From UBA7803 sp040219135 (lineage in GTDB: Bacteria > Pseudomonadota > Gammaproteobacteria > Pseudomonadales > Azotimanducaceae), in NCBI GenBank assembly GCA_040219135.1, contig JAVJTA010000011.1, forward strand, positions 736,796-800,795: 64,000 nucleotides of DNA, written 5' to 3'. The notes below the pieces were generated by a model, which worked only from the letters and a program-made list of their open reading frames with translations, searched no databases and was not told the origin of the DNA. Each line of letters begins with the position of its first letter. Position 1 is the first letter of the stretch. The translations under genes and the position numbers were made by a program. This document shows positions 27,842-36,180 of this stretch, in pieces.

Positions 27842-27873
27842 CGTGCGTCACTCACCGTGCGTCACTCACTGCG
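27834..27873. repeat. 14-bp tandem duplication spanning msrA stop and CoA-transferase start
   Basis: Two complete copies of TCACTCACCGTGCG and a partial third copy. On the minus strand each copy contains GTGAGTGA. The stop codon of msrA and the GTG start of the CoA-transferase gene both lie in the array, so the copy number sets the spacing between the two genes. Confidence 0.9.
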
Positions 27874-28519
27874 CCTTGACCAGCGGCTCCACGTTGCAGC
27901 CGACGCCGGTACCGCCCAGACCGCAATAGCCGCTGGGCACCTTGGCCAGGTACTGCTGGTGAAAGGATTCGGCGTAGTAGAACTCGCCGGCCGGCTCGAT
28001 TTCCGTGGTGATGCTGCCGTAGCCGGCATCGGTCAGCGCGCGCTGGTAGGCATCCCGGGAACGTTCCGCCATGGCCCGCTGCTCGTCGTCGAGGGTGTAG
28101 ATGGCGGAACGGTACTGGGTGCCTACGTCGTTTCCCTGACGCATTCCCTGGGTCGGATCGTGGGACTCCCAGAACACCTTCAGCAGGCCGGCATAGCTCA
28201 CCCGTTCGGGGTCGAACACCACCAGGACCGCCTCGGCGTGGCCGGTGCGACCGGAGCAGACCTCCTCGTAGGTGGGGTTCGGCGTCGTGCCACCGGTATA
28301 GCCCACCGCGGTGGTGTACACGCCGTAGGTTTCCCAGAACTTGCGTTCCGCACCCCAGAAACAGCCCAGGGCAAACGCCGCCTGGCGATGACCTTCGGGA
28401 AACGGCGGCTTCAATGGCGCTCCGTTGACATAGTGTTCCTTCGGCACCGGCAGACGCGCCTCGCGGCCGGGCAATGTCTCGCCGGCGGAAGGCATACGGA
28501 GTTTTTGCTCCCAACCCAT
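27866..28519 (-). CDS. msrA: Peptide methionine sulfoxide reductase A
   Basis: A 217-residue MsrA that reduces methionine-S-sulfoxide in proteins and free methionine using thioredoxin. The active-site Cys is in FALGCFWGAERKFW and the recycling Cys is in SGYCGLGGTGVGCN near the C-terminus. The long N-terminal extension (about 45 residues before GCFWG) is like that of E. coli MsrA. It would act in the cytoplasm in oxidative-stress repair. It is divergent from the Sel1 lipoprotein gene. Confidence 0.95.
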   Translation of the reverse strand: MGWEQKLRMPSAGETLPGREARLPVPKEHYVNGAPLKPPFPEGHRQAAFALGCFWGAERKFWETYGVYTTAVGYTGGTTPNPTYEEVCSGRTGHAEAVLVVFDPERVSYAGLLKVFWESHDPTQGMRQGNDVGTQYRSAIYTLDDEQRAMAERSRDAYQRALTDAGYGSITTEIEPAGEFYYAESFHQQYLAKVPSGYCGLGGTGVGCNVEPLVKAQ

Positions 28520-28600
28520 GTCTATACCTTGTTCATGCTGTACAGGATTCGAACGATCATACCTTTCACCCTATTCCACACAAGTGCTATAAGGCGTGCT

Positions 28601-30280
28601 ATGCGATTGCTGCCCATGATGTTCGCAGCCCTGCTCGTGATGGGTTGTCAGTCCGCACCGCCCAGCTATCGGGATCTCGCCGAAGCGTTCACCGCCGAGG
28701 AGGACATCGACCCGCAACGACTGCGCGAGGCGTTTCTGCGCGCCCCGGATCTGGCTCAGCGACTGCAGCGCCTGGGCGATCTCGAAGCACAGGCCTTGGC
28801 CGTGGTCGAGGACGAACCGCTGAAACTCGGCTCCATCGGTTCGGCCATCCTCGACACCTACGTGGGCAGCCTGACCGGGCACTACGTACTCGCCCGCTTC
28901 TACGACCGAGTGTCGAACGCCAAGGCGGATTTCCATCGAGCCTGGGTCGAACGCATCCAGGCGGACATGGCGACCGCCGGAGACGGCAGCCGCGATGCAC
29001 CCTACCCGGTTATGACGCCCGTGGAAGCGCGCATGTTCGCGCTGAGCCAGGGCCTGTCCGCCGTGGGCTCCATCTATCAGACCGACGTCACCGAGGACGT
29101 ACCGTTTTCCCTGCTGCTGCAGGTTCGTCCGCCGGACGGGCCGCTGCGGCCGATGAGTTTCGACCTGACCGGTCTGTACCAGAGCACGCGCGACGACTTC
29201 TCTGCCGCGGCAGCCGCAGCCGGACCGGACGATGTCGGCCCCGGCGGCGAGTTCACGCCGTTCACCCTGATCGGCTTCCTCGCCAAGCAGAACGACAGCG
29301 CCGCGCAGACCGCCGTTGGCCTGTTCCTGGCCAGTCCGCCGCAGAATCGCTATCAGGATGCCGCCCAATGGCTGCGGGCCGCGTCGCGCACCGGCAACGT
29401 GGTCGCCAACTCCCTGCTGGCGAGCATCTACCTGCAGATGGCCCGGGGCACCGAGGACGACGCGTCCCGCGGCGAAGCCATGGATCAGGTGATGGAGAAC
29501 TACCTGCACGCCATCGCGCTCGGCTCGGCGGATGCCATGTACGCCCTCGGCGTACTCTATCTGAACGGCCACTACGGCGAGGAGAACCAGGTTGCCGGCG
29601 TTCCGCTGCTGAAGCAGGCCATGGAACTGGGACACGGCGAAGCCACCCTGTTCCTCGGCCACCTGTACTACACCGGCGAAGTGGTCGACCGGGATCTGGC
29701 CACGGCGCGGGAGTACTACGCGGCGGCTGCCGATCTCGGCAATGCGTTCGCCCGCCGCAGCTACGCCCGGTTCCTGCTCGACCGCGACATCGGCCAGCCG
29801 GGCGATCCCCGCGCGCTGACCTGGCTCGAAGAACTCGCCGACGACGGCGAGGCGGAGTCCATGCTCCTGCTCGGCAACCTCCACGCACGAGGCGTCGGGA
29901 CCGAAGCCAACGTTCGCCGCGCGGTGCGCTGGTACAAAGCGGCGGTAAAGCAGGCGCCCGAAGACCCGAACATCGTCAACGAGGTCGCCTGGACCCTGGC
30001 GGTGACCGATCAGCCGCCGCTGCGCCGCGCGCGCTACGCCCGGAAGATCATGGACCGGCTCATGGAGGCCAACGACCAGGCCCGCCAGCGCCCGGAGTAC
30101 CTGGACACGTGGGCCGCCACCTATGCCGCCACCGGCGATTTCGACCGCGCCGTGATCCTGCAGCAGGAGGCACTCGATGTGGCTCTCTCAGCGGCAGACT
30201 ATGCGGACGTGGTGGACGTACTCCGCGAGCACCTGGACGCCTTCAGCGCCGGCAGGACCGTCTCCGAAGCAGTCCCGTGA
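28601..30280 (+). CDS. Sel1-repeat lipoprotein
   Basis: A 559-residue exported protein. The signal MRLLPMMFAALLVMGC has a clear lipobox (LVMGC at residues 12-16), so it would be anchored to the periplasmic face of a membrane. From about residue 260 it has tandem Sel1-like alpha/alpha repeats (ADAMYALGVLYLNG, GEATLFLGHLYYTG, AESMLLLGNLHARG) suited to protein binding. The N-terminal half has no family I recognise. The DNA before the ATG is unusually AT-rich and lacks a Shine-Dalgarno sequence. It overlaps mnmH (GTGA). Confidence 0.85.
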   Translation: MRLLPMMFAALLVMGCQSAPPSYRDLAEAFTAEEDIDPQRLREAFLRAPDLAQRLQRLGDLEAQALAVVEDEPLKLGSIGSAILDTYVGSLTGHYVLARFYDRVSNAKADFHRAWVERIQADMATAGDGSRDAPYPVMTPVEARMFALSQGLSAVGSIYQTDVTEDVPFSLLLQVRPPDGPLRPMSFDLTGLYQSTRDDFSAAAAAAGPDDVGPGGEFTPFTLIGFLAKQNDSAAQTAVGLFLASPPQNRYQDAAQWLRAASRTGNVVANSLLASIYLQMARGTEDDASRGEAMDQVMENYLHAIALGSADAMYALGVLYLNGHYGEENQVAGVPLLKQAMELGHGEATLFLGHLYYTGEVVDRDLATAREYYAAAADLGNAFARRSYARFLLDRDIGQPGDPRALTWLEELADDGEAESMLLLGNLHARGVGTEANVRRAVRWYKAAVKQAPEDPNIVNEVAWTLAVTDQPPLRRARYARKIMDRLMEANDQARQRPEYLDTWAATYAATGDFDRAVILQQEALDVALSAADYADVVDVLREHLDAFSAGRTVSEAVP

Positions 30281-31344
30281 GCGCCGTCGATCTGGAGCGC
30301 CTGCTCGCGGCCACGACCCCGTTCCTCGACGTGCGCGCGCCGGCCGAGTTCCAGCGCGGCAGCGTTCCCGGCGCGGTCAACCTGCCCCTGCTGGACGACG
30401 AGCAACGCCATCGAGTGGGCATCACCTACAAGCAGCGCGGCCACGACGCAGCGCTGGCGCTGGGTCACGACCTGGTCAGCGGCAGCCTGCGCGAATCCCG
30501 GGAACGGACCTGGCGCGAGTTCGCCGAGCAGCACCCCGACGCCTGGATCTACTGCTGGCGGGGCGGCGAGCGCTCGACCATCGTGCAGAGCTGGCTCGCT
30601 GCCGCTGGCGTCTCCCTGCCGCGGGTCCCCGGCGGCTTCAAGGCGCTGCGTCGCACCTGCCTCGACGTGCTCGAGCGCGCCCCTCGGGAACGCGCCTGGA
30701 TCGTGCTCGGCGGCCGCACCGGCAGCGGCAAGACCGAGCTGCTCGCGAGCCTGCCGAACGCCATCGACCTCGAAGGTCTGGCCCGGCACCGCGGGTCCGC
30801 ATTCGGTGCCTGGGATACCCCTCAGCCGGCTCCGGTGAGCTTCGAGAACGCCCTGGCCTGCGCCTGGTTGCAGCACCCGGCGAGCACGACGCTCGTGGTC
30901 GAGGACGAAAGCCGCACCATCGGCCGGCTGGCGTTACCGGAAGCCTGGCATACGCACATGCAGACGGTGGGGCTGGCGCTGCTCGACGTGCCGATCGCCG
31001 AGCGCGTCAGCAACATCGAACGAGAGTACGTCGCGGAACCGCTGCGCCGCGGCGTTCCGGCAGACACTCTGCTGGCGCGCTACCGCGATGCCCTGCGGCG
31101 CATCGAGCGCCGCCTCGGCGGTGCCCGCCGGCAGACCGTGGAAGCGGCGCTGGAGCGCGCCTTTGCCGGCGCCGAGCATCGCGCCTGGATCGAGCCGTTG
31201 CTGACCTGGTACTACGACCCCATGTACGACCACCAGCTCAGCAGCAAGCGTCTGCGCATCGCCGTCCAGGGCTGTCCCGACCGGGTGCGCGAGTATCTGC
31301 TCTCCGAGGAAGTCCGGGCGACTCCGGCAACGCCGCGCCGCTGA
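30277..31344 (+). CDS. mnmH: tRNA 2-selenouridine synthase
   Basis: A 355-residue MnmH (SelU/YbbB) that replaces sulfur by selenium in the wobble 2-thiouridine of Lys, Glu and Gln tRNAs, via a geranylated intermediate. The N-terminal rhodanese domain carries the essential Cys93 (IYCWRGGERS). A P-loop, GGRTGSGKT (145-153), follows, with a C-terminal region of the family ending in LTWYYDPMYDHQL. The GTG start overlaps the Sel1 stop. Activity needs selenophosphate from SelD, not in this window. Confidence 0.93.
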   Translation: MSAVDLERLLAATTPFLDVRAPAEFQRGSVPGAVNLPLLDDEQRHRVGITYKQRGHDAALALGHDLVSGSLRESRERTWREFAEQHPDAWIYCWRGGERSTIVQSWLAAAGVSLPRVPGGFKALRRTCLDVLERAPRERAWIVLGGRTGSGKTELLASLPNAIDLEGLARHRGSAFGAWDTPQPAPVSFENALACAWLQHPASTTLVVEDESRTIGRLALPEAWHTHMQTVGLALLDVPIAERVSNIEREYVAEPLRRGVPADTLLARYRDALRRIERRLGGARRQTVEAALERAFAGAEHRAWIEPLLTWYYDPMYDHQLSSKRLRIAVQGCPDRVREYLLSEEVRATPATPRR

Positions 31345-31361
31345 TCGTTCGGGTGCGCGGC

Positions 31362-31742
31362 TCAGTGCCCGGAATGGTCATCGTGCGGATGATCGTGATG
31401 GTGATGATGATCGTAGCCGTGCGGGCGCGCCCGGAACGCCGTCGCGCGCGCGCCGACGCTGTCCGCAGACACCAGCCCCTTGTCCGCCAGCAGACGCTCG
31501 AAGGCGCGCAGGAAGTGATCGTAGTACGCGTACTCGGCAGTCGGGTCGGCGCCGTGGCGCCGATCCCAACCGGCAATCTCATCCATTAAACGGGCCCGGA
31601 ACTCGTCCCAGTCGTAGGCGCCGGCCTGAGCCAGGGCGCGCGCCATGCCGAACACGCGGCCCTGCCAGGGGGCGTCGAACAGCACTTCGCCGTTGGCCAT
31701 GGGCGGGGCCAGCGTGCCGGGGAGTTCGGTGTCATCACTCAC
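31362..31742 (-). CDS. Nitrile hydratase accessory protein (cobalt chaperone/activator)
   Basis: A 126-residue protein like the P14K/NHase-activator family, which helps insert metal into nitrile hydratase. It is homologous to the N-terminal part of the beta subunit: FDAPWQGRVFGMARAL is the shared block. The last 16 residues hold nine His, suggesting a metal-binding tail for cobalt. It overlaps the alpha-subunit gene by eight bases and ends the four-gene operon. Confidence is high for the family; the metal-binding role of the tail is inferred. Confidence 0.9.
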   Translation of the reverse strand: MSDDTELPGTLAPPMANGEVLFDAPWQGRVFGMARALAQAGAYDWDEFRARLMDEIAGWDRRHGADPTAEYAYYDHFLRAFERLLADKGLVSADSVGARATAFRARPHGYDHHHHHDHPHDDHSGH

Positions 31743-32331
31743 CGCGGTTCCCTCGCGGTGGAATCAGCGCCGTTCCGATCATGGCGTCGCGGGAGACCAG
31801 CGCCGCCAGCGCGGCTTCGTCGAGATCGTCGGTTGCCGGGGGGCGCTGGGGCAGCACCATGTAGCGGACTTCCGCGCTCGAATCCCACACGCGGACCCGG
31901 GTTGCCGCGGGGAGCTTCACGCCGAACTCCTCGAGCACGCGGCGCGGTTCGCGCACCACGCGGGAGCGGTAGGCGGGATCCTTGTACCACCGGGGCGGCA
32001 GCCCGAGCACGGCCCAGGGGTAGCAGGAGCAGAGCGTGCAGACGACCAGATTGTGGATCTCGGGCGTGTTCTCGACCACCACCAGCTTCTCGGTCTGGGC
32101 GCCGTCAAAGCTGAACTCGCCGATGGCAGCCGTACCGTCCGCGAGGAGCCGCGCCTTGAACGCGGGATCCGTCCAGGCCCGCGCAACCACCCGGGCGCCG
32201 TTCATGGGGCCAACGCGGTCGTTGTACGTGGCGATGACGTCGTCCACCGCCTCGGCGCTGAGCAGACCGCGTTCGATGAGCAGCGACTCCAGCGCTTCGG
32301 CGCGCAATGCCGGGGAAGACGCATCACTCAT
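31735..32331 (-). CDS. nthA: Nitrile hydratase subunit alpha (cobalt type)
   Basis: A 198-residue alpha subunit of nitrile hydratase, which hydrates nitriles to amides. The metal site is VVCTLCSCYPW: C98-T-L-C101-S-C103. The Thr after the first Cys is the mark of cobalt enzymes (iron enzymes have Ser). The second and third Cys are normally oxidised to sulfinate and sulfenate. It overlaps the beta-subunit gene by eight bases and the accessory gene by eight, the beta-alpha-activator order usual for cobalt enzymes. Confidence 0.95.
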   Translation of the reverse strand: MSDASSPALRAEALESLLIERGLLSAEAVDDVIATYNDRVGPMNGARVVARAWTDPAFKARLLADGTAAIGEFSFDGAQTEKLVVVENTPEIHNLVVCTLCSCYPWAVLGLPPRWYKDPAYRSRVVREPRRVLEEFGVKLPAATRVRVWDSSAEVRYMVLPQRPPATDDLDEAALAALVSRDAMIGTALIPPRGNRGE

Positions 32332-33004
32332 CGCCCACGGCCTCCAGGTAGCTTTCGAAAAGATCCAGGCTCACCGATGTGTCCGGTTCGGCCCCATTCC
32401 CCCACAGGCTCGAGCCGGTGAACTCCACCGTGTACAGGTGCTGCGGGTTCTCACCGGCGCCGTGGGCGTTGCTGTCGGGAAAGACCCAGCCGTCGTGCCA
32501 GGCGATGACGGTGCCGGTGCGACCCCGGGCGTAGGCGGGCAGGCGGGTGTGACGCGCGCGCACGTCGACCCGGGTGCGCACCGCGGTTCCCACGGCAAAC
32601 TGCGGTGGCGCCGGCGCGCGACGACGGCTGCTCGCCTGGGCCGCGTCGGTCACCCGATCCGGCACGGCTGCCGGACGCGCCGCCGACGGCTCTCCGGGAT
32701 CGCCGCCGAACTCGGCGAGGCGCGCCGCAATGGTCGCCGCGTCGACGACGCCGGCCTCGAGCAGCAGCGTTTCCAGACCGCCGAGCCAGCGGCCGTAGTA
32801 GCCGTGGGTCAGGTAGGCGACCGGGTCGATGCGCTCGATGGCGTGGCGGAACTGATCCGTGTTGCGCAGCGCGCCGGCGGCGCGCGCCGCGCCCACGATG
32901 GCGAACACCCGCGCTTCCCAGCGTTCGTGGAAAACCGGCTCGTCGGCTTCCCGCTGCACCGCGCCAAAGCCATGCCGACCGCCGAGATCGTGGATGCCAT
33001 CCAT
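32324..33004 (-). CDS. nthB: Nitrile hydratase subunit beta
   Basis: A 226-residue beta subunit. The N-terminus MDGIHDLGGRHGFG is diagnostic; the C-terminal SH3-like barrel includes YARGRTGTVIAWHDGWVFPD. It pairs with the alpha subunit to form the active heterodimer and contributes arginines to the active site. A Pro/Arg-rich linker (about residues 100-130) is more variable than usual. Its ATG overlaps the stop of the GH78-like gene (ATGA), so its translation is coupled to that gene. Confidence 0.94.
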   Translation of the reverse strand: MDGIHDLGGRHGFGAVQREADEPVFHERWEARVFAIVGAARAAGALRNTDQFRHAIERIDPVAYLTHGYYGRWLGGLETLLLEAGVVDAATIAARLAEFGGDPGEPSAARPAAVPDRVTDAAQASSRRRAPAPPQFAVGTAVRTRVDVRARHTRLPAYARGRTGTVIAWHDGWVFPDSNAHGAGENPQHLYTVEFTGSSLWGNGAEPDTSVSLDLFESYLEAVGDE

Positions 33005-35637
33005 CAGCCGCCTCCGGAGTACTCACGCAGTACAGGAATGTCCTGGACCGGACGCCGCATCGTCGTCGCCCCGTCGCGGACGTCGTGGGGGGTGCTGAAC
33101 CCGTGGGTGCCCGCCATTACCACGGTTTCACCACCATCCGGCATCACCACCCGGGCACTGCCATTGCCCGGCACCTGGACCCGCAGCTCGAACGCCTCGT
33201 CGGTGATCTGCCAGGCGCATTCGTAGCGGCCGTGCACCGTGTCCAGGTGGCCCGACGCCCGGCGCACCGGCCAGCCGGCGCCGAATTCGGGGCCGAGCGG
33301 CGGGCGCGGCTGAATCCGCATGCGCCGGTAGGCATTCATCTCCGGTGTGAGGTTGTCGTCCAGCTCGAGACCGAGCAGAAAGCGCTGCAGCCAGCCGGCG
33401 ACGCTTGCCAGCGCCAGACGTCCGGGTTGATCGCGCGCCGTGTCCCAGAGCAGATCGGAACCCGCATGCAGCGGATGCAGCCAGCCGGGAGCCGTGGTCT
33501 GCAACAGCGTCTGGTAGGCCAGATCCACCCTTCCTTCCAGGGTCAGAACTTCCAGCAGCAGCCCGCCGTGGCGCAGGTCGACACCGGGATGGAAGTTCGC
33601 CGCTCGGAGCTGCGCTTCGAGTCGTCCCATGGCCCCTGAGCGCTCCTGACCTTCCAGCAGGCCGAGCTGCAGCGCCAGCAGATAGCCGAGCTGATCGTCG
33701 TCGGCGAGCAGCCCGTCACCGGTCAGAAAGCGCGCGCGGAAGGCACGGCGCACACGATCACCGAGCGCCTCGAAGGCTTCCAGATCGCCCAGGCGGCCGA
33801 GCACGCCGGCCATGCGCGTGGCCAGGGACAGCGCATAGGCGTATCCCGCGGTGCTGAGGAGTTGCTGGCGCAGAGGACCCGCCGGGTCCCCGCGGATCAG
33901 ATCCGGCCAGAGCTGGCGTTGATGCTGCAGATAGCGCTGCACGCTCGGATAGTGGACCTCCAGAAGTCGGTGGTCCGCGTAGCAGCGATAGAGGAACCAC
34001 AGGCACGGCAGCAGCGCTTCGGTATCCGCCAAATCGGACCCGATCGGTCCCTGCGGAAGCCGGGCCGGCAGATTCCCGAGCTGCTGCGCATCGGCAAGGC
34101 TGCCGATCCAGTCCCAGTACAGCGCCGCGACGTCGAGGCAGGCCGCCGCGCCGCCGAGCACGGCCTGGGAGTCCGCGACGCTGGCGCAGCGCTGGTCCGG
34201 GCACCAGGCACTGACCGGCCCCAGCGCCAGGCCCTGGCGGCAGGTCATCGTCGCCGCCGCAAACAGGCGCTCGATGAGTCCGTGGTCGCAGCCGAGCGAT
34301 GCGGCCGGGGCGAGGCCCGAGGCCACTTCCAGCGCCGTGACGGACAGCGGTTCGTGAGGTTCCTGATCGACTTCCACATCGAGAAACCGGAATGCGTGCA
34401 GGGCGAAACGCGGCTCGAAGGTCTCGTCGTCGCCGCCGCGGCAGGTGTACGCGTCGGTGGCGGACTCCCAGCGCAGCGTCGGCTCTTCCGGCACCTGGGC
34501 GTCCGGGCGCGCCGCCGGCACCGGCAGGCCGTACTTGAGAATCACCACGGTATCCGCCGCGGTGCGCAGCCGCAGCCGCACCCGGCCGAGCACGCTGCGG
34601 CCGAAATCGAAGCGCAGCCGAACGCGACCATCGCCGCCGCGGCGTCGCTGCGGCGCCATCACCGGCTCGAGCTCCCGCAGCACCCGGGCAGGCGGCGAGC
34701 GCACCGGGATCCTTGCGACAGCGTGGGTTTCCTCGATTACCGCGTAGCCCGGGTCGCCCTGATCCACGCGGCTCCAACCCGAATGGAACTGGCGGCCATC
34801 GACTTCCTCGCCGCCGTCACGGTCCGCGCGCAGCACCCAGGACGGCCGCCAGCACCAATCCGCGTCGCTGATCAACGTGCGCCGCTCGCCGCCGGCACTC
34901 TCCATCACCAGCTGCACGCAGAGCGCGGGCCGGCGCCCATAGCGCTGACGTGGACCGCCGCCGAGATGGCCACAGTAGTCGCCGTCGCCAAGCACCACCG
35001 CAATCCGGTTGCGCCCGGCGACCAGCAGCCCGGTGACGTCGTAGATCCGGCAAGGTACCCGCCGGCCGAGGTCGAACCAGGGCCCCAGAGGCTCCGCCGT
35101 GCTCACGGCACGTCCGTTCAGTTCCGCCCAGGCGCTGCCCAGCACGGCCATCTGCAGGCGCGCGGCGGCGGGGACAGCGGGAAGCTCGAAATCCCGATAC
35201 AGCAGTGGGGCCGGCACGGCGCTGGTGCGGCTGCCGGTCAGCGGCGCGGCAATCCAGCGCGCCTGCCAGTGCTCGGCGTCGACGGGCCCGAGCTCGAAGC
35301 GCGCCACCTCGCTCCACGGGCTCGGCGTGCCGTCGCTGTCGTAACAGCGCACGCGCCACCAGACCCGCTCACCCGGGGTGAGCGCCCGCCCACGATACTC
35401 GACGTTAACCGTCTGCCGGCTGGAAACGTGCCCGGTATCCCAGAGGTCGGCTGATCCGGATTGAAGTGCTGCTGCCGAAGAAGCGGCCTGAACCTGAAAC
35501 GCGGTCTGCAGCTCCGCCGGGCGACCGTCGTTCAGCCACCACGATAGACGCGGTCTGGGCACATCGATGCCAAGGGGGTCTTCCTGATACTCGCAACGAA
35601 GCCGAGAGGGGGCCTCCCGCATGATGATTCCCGTCAT
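33004..35637 (-). CDS. GH78 (alpha-L-rhamnosidase)-like protein with altered catalytic motifs
   Basis: An 877-residue protein with the full GH78 layout: an N-terminal beta domain (REAPSRLRCEYQEDPLGID, then RLSWW), a second beta domain (FEPRFALHAFRFLDVEV near residue 410), the alpha/alpha barrel from about 430, and a C-terminal beta domain ending in GTHGF. The usual catalytic stretch CPxRDERxGWxGDAQ reads W478-C-P-D-Q-R-C-A-S-V-A-D-S-Q, lacking the acid Glu. The late TTIWERW-like block reads SDLLWDTAR, with Asp732 for Glu. No signal peptide, so cytoplasmic. Two possible starts (35637, 35622). First gene of the nitrile hydratase operon. Confidence 0.85.
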   Translation of the reverse strand: MTGIIMREAPSRLRCEYQEDPLGIDVPRPRLSWWLNDGRPAELQTAFQVQAASSAAALQSGSADLWDTGHVSSRQTVNVEYRGRALTPGERVWWRVRCYDSDGTPSPWSEVARFELGPVDAEHWQARWIAAPLTGSRTSAVPAPLLYRDFELPAVPAAARLQMAVLGSAWAELNGRAVSTAEPLGPWFDLGRRVPCRIYDVTGLLVAGRNRIAVVLGDGDYCGHLGGGPRQRYGRRPALCVQLVMESAGGERRTLISDADWCWRPSWVLRADRDGGEEVDGRQFHSGWSRVDQGDPGYAVIEETHAVARIPVRSPPARVLRELEPVMAPQRRRGGDGRVRLRFDFGRSVLGRVRLRLRTAADTVVILKYGLPVPAARPDAQVPEEPTLRWESATDAYTCRGGDDETFEPRFALHAFRFLDVEVDQEPHEPLSVTALEVASGLAPAASLGCDHGLIERLFAAATMTCRQGLALGPVSAWCPDQRCASVADSQAVLGGAAACLDVAALYWDWIGSLADAQQLGNLPARLPQGPIGSDLADTEALLPCLWFLYRCYADHRLLEVHYPSVQRYLQHQRQLWPDLIRGDPAGPLRQQLLSTAGYAYALSLATRMAGVLGRLGDLEAFEALGDRVRRAFRARFLTGDGLLADDDQLGYLLALQLGLLEGQERSGAMGRLEAQLRAANFHPGVDLRHGGLLLEVLTLEGRVDLAYQTLLQTTAPGWLHPLHAGSDLLWDTARDQPGRLALASVAGWLQRFLLGLELDDNLTPEMNAYRRMRIQPRPPLGPEFGAGWPVRRASGHLDTVHGRYECAWQITDEAFELRVQVPGNGSARVVMPDGGETVVMAGTHGFSTPHDVRDGATTMRRPVQDIPVLREYSGGG

Positions 35638-36173
35638 CAGTTCGGGGAAGTTTGCGACGCAGGGTTCGGTGTGACAAGCGCGGCGGCGATTTAGGGTGTG
35701 CGGTGCACAGCGTCAGCCACGGAAAATTCCCTCGCGAGCCTCGCTCGGGCCCCTCCGGGGCTTCCCTCCCTCGCAAAGTTGCCCGCTACGCGGTTAATTT
35801 GCTGCGCTCGGCCTCGCTAAACGGCGTTCGCGAGGGAATTCTCCGTGCCTGCCGCTGGGCGCTCGACGTCCTTCCACGCCGCGCGCTTGTCGACGGGCTG
35901 GATCGCAGGATTCACGGTCGTTGGCCACCTCCGGAGGCGACCTGGTGGTGCGGTGAGTTGCCGCGCGGGTCTGCGGATCGAAGGACGGTGGGTCGAGGGG
36001 AAGGGCGGGCTCGGGGAAAACACTTTGCGGACCGTGCAGCGAGGCCGAGCGCAGCGGATTGACTCCGCAGGAGGCAACTGCGCGCAGTGAGGGCGGTGCC
36101 GGAGGCACCCGAGCGAGGGCAGCAAAGTGCCTTTTCACCGATCCCGCCCTTCCCCTCGCCCCCCGATCACCTT
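35638..36173. other. Gene-free interval with two fold-back elements
   Basis: About 536 bases without a convincing gene. The open frames here are repetitive and lack homology or start signals. Apart from the two related fold-back elements (A at 35718-35847, B at 35974-36180), the promoter of the GH78/nitrile hydratase operon should lie at the left end, next to 35637. Confidence 0.7.
35718..35847. repeat. Fold-back repeat element A
   Basis: A 130-base inverted-repeat element. The arms are 35718-35737 and 35828-35847, 20 bases each with one mismatch. The interior (about 35739-35824) carries CCTCGCTCGGG, CCTCCGG and GCTGCGCTCGGCCTCGCT, which recur in inverted orientation in element B. It lies in the gene-free stretch upstream of the GH78-like gene. 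Confidence 0.85.
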
Positions 36174-36180
36174 CTATCCG
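35974..36180. repeat. Fold-back repeat element B
   Basis: A 207-base inverted-repeat element. The best-paired part of the arms is 35994-36028 against 36122-36158, with two mismatches and a two-base gap; pairing weakens but continues to 35974 and 36180. The interior (36032-36117, read on the minus strand) is related to the core of element A, about 70 percent identical by eye. The right arm includes the stop codon of the alpha/beta hydrolase gene at 36174. Confidence 0.85.

Noticed and set aside
25292..28533. Open frame upstream of and in frame with the Sel1 lipoprotein
   Set aside because: It runs antisense to the Hsp70, CoA-transferase and msrA genes and has no domain; the lipoprotein signal peptide begins at 28601.
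28564..28600. Promoter TTTCAC-N18-TATAAG giving a leaderless lipoprotein mRNA
   Set aside because: The boxes fit only loosely and leaderless starts are rare in gammaproteobacteria. The lack of a Shine-Dalgarno sequence is real but not enough.
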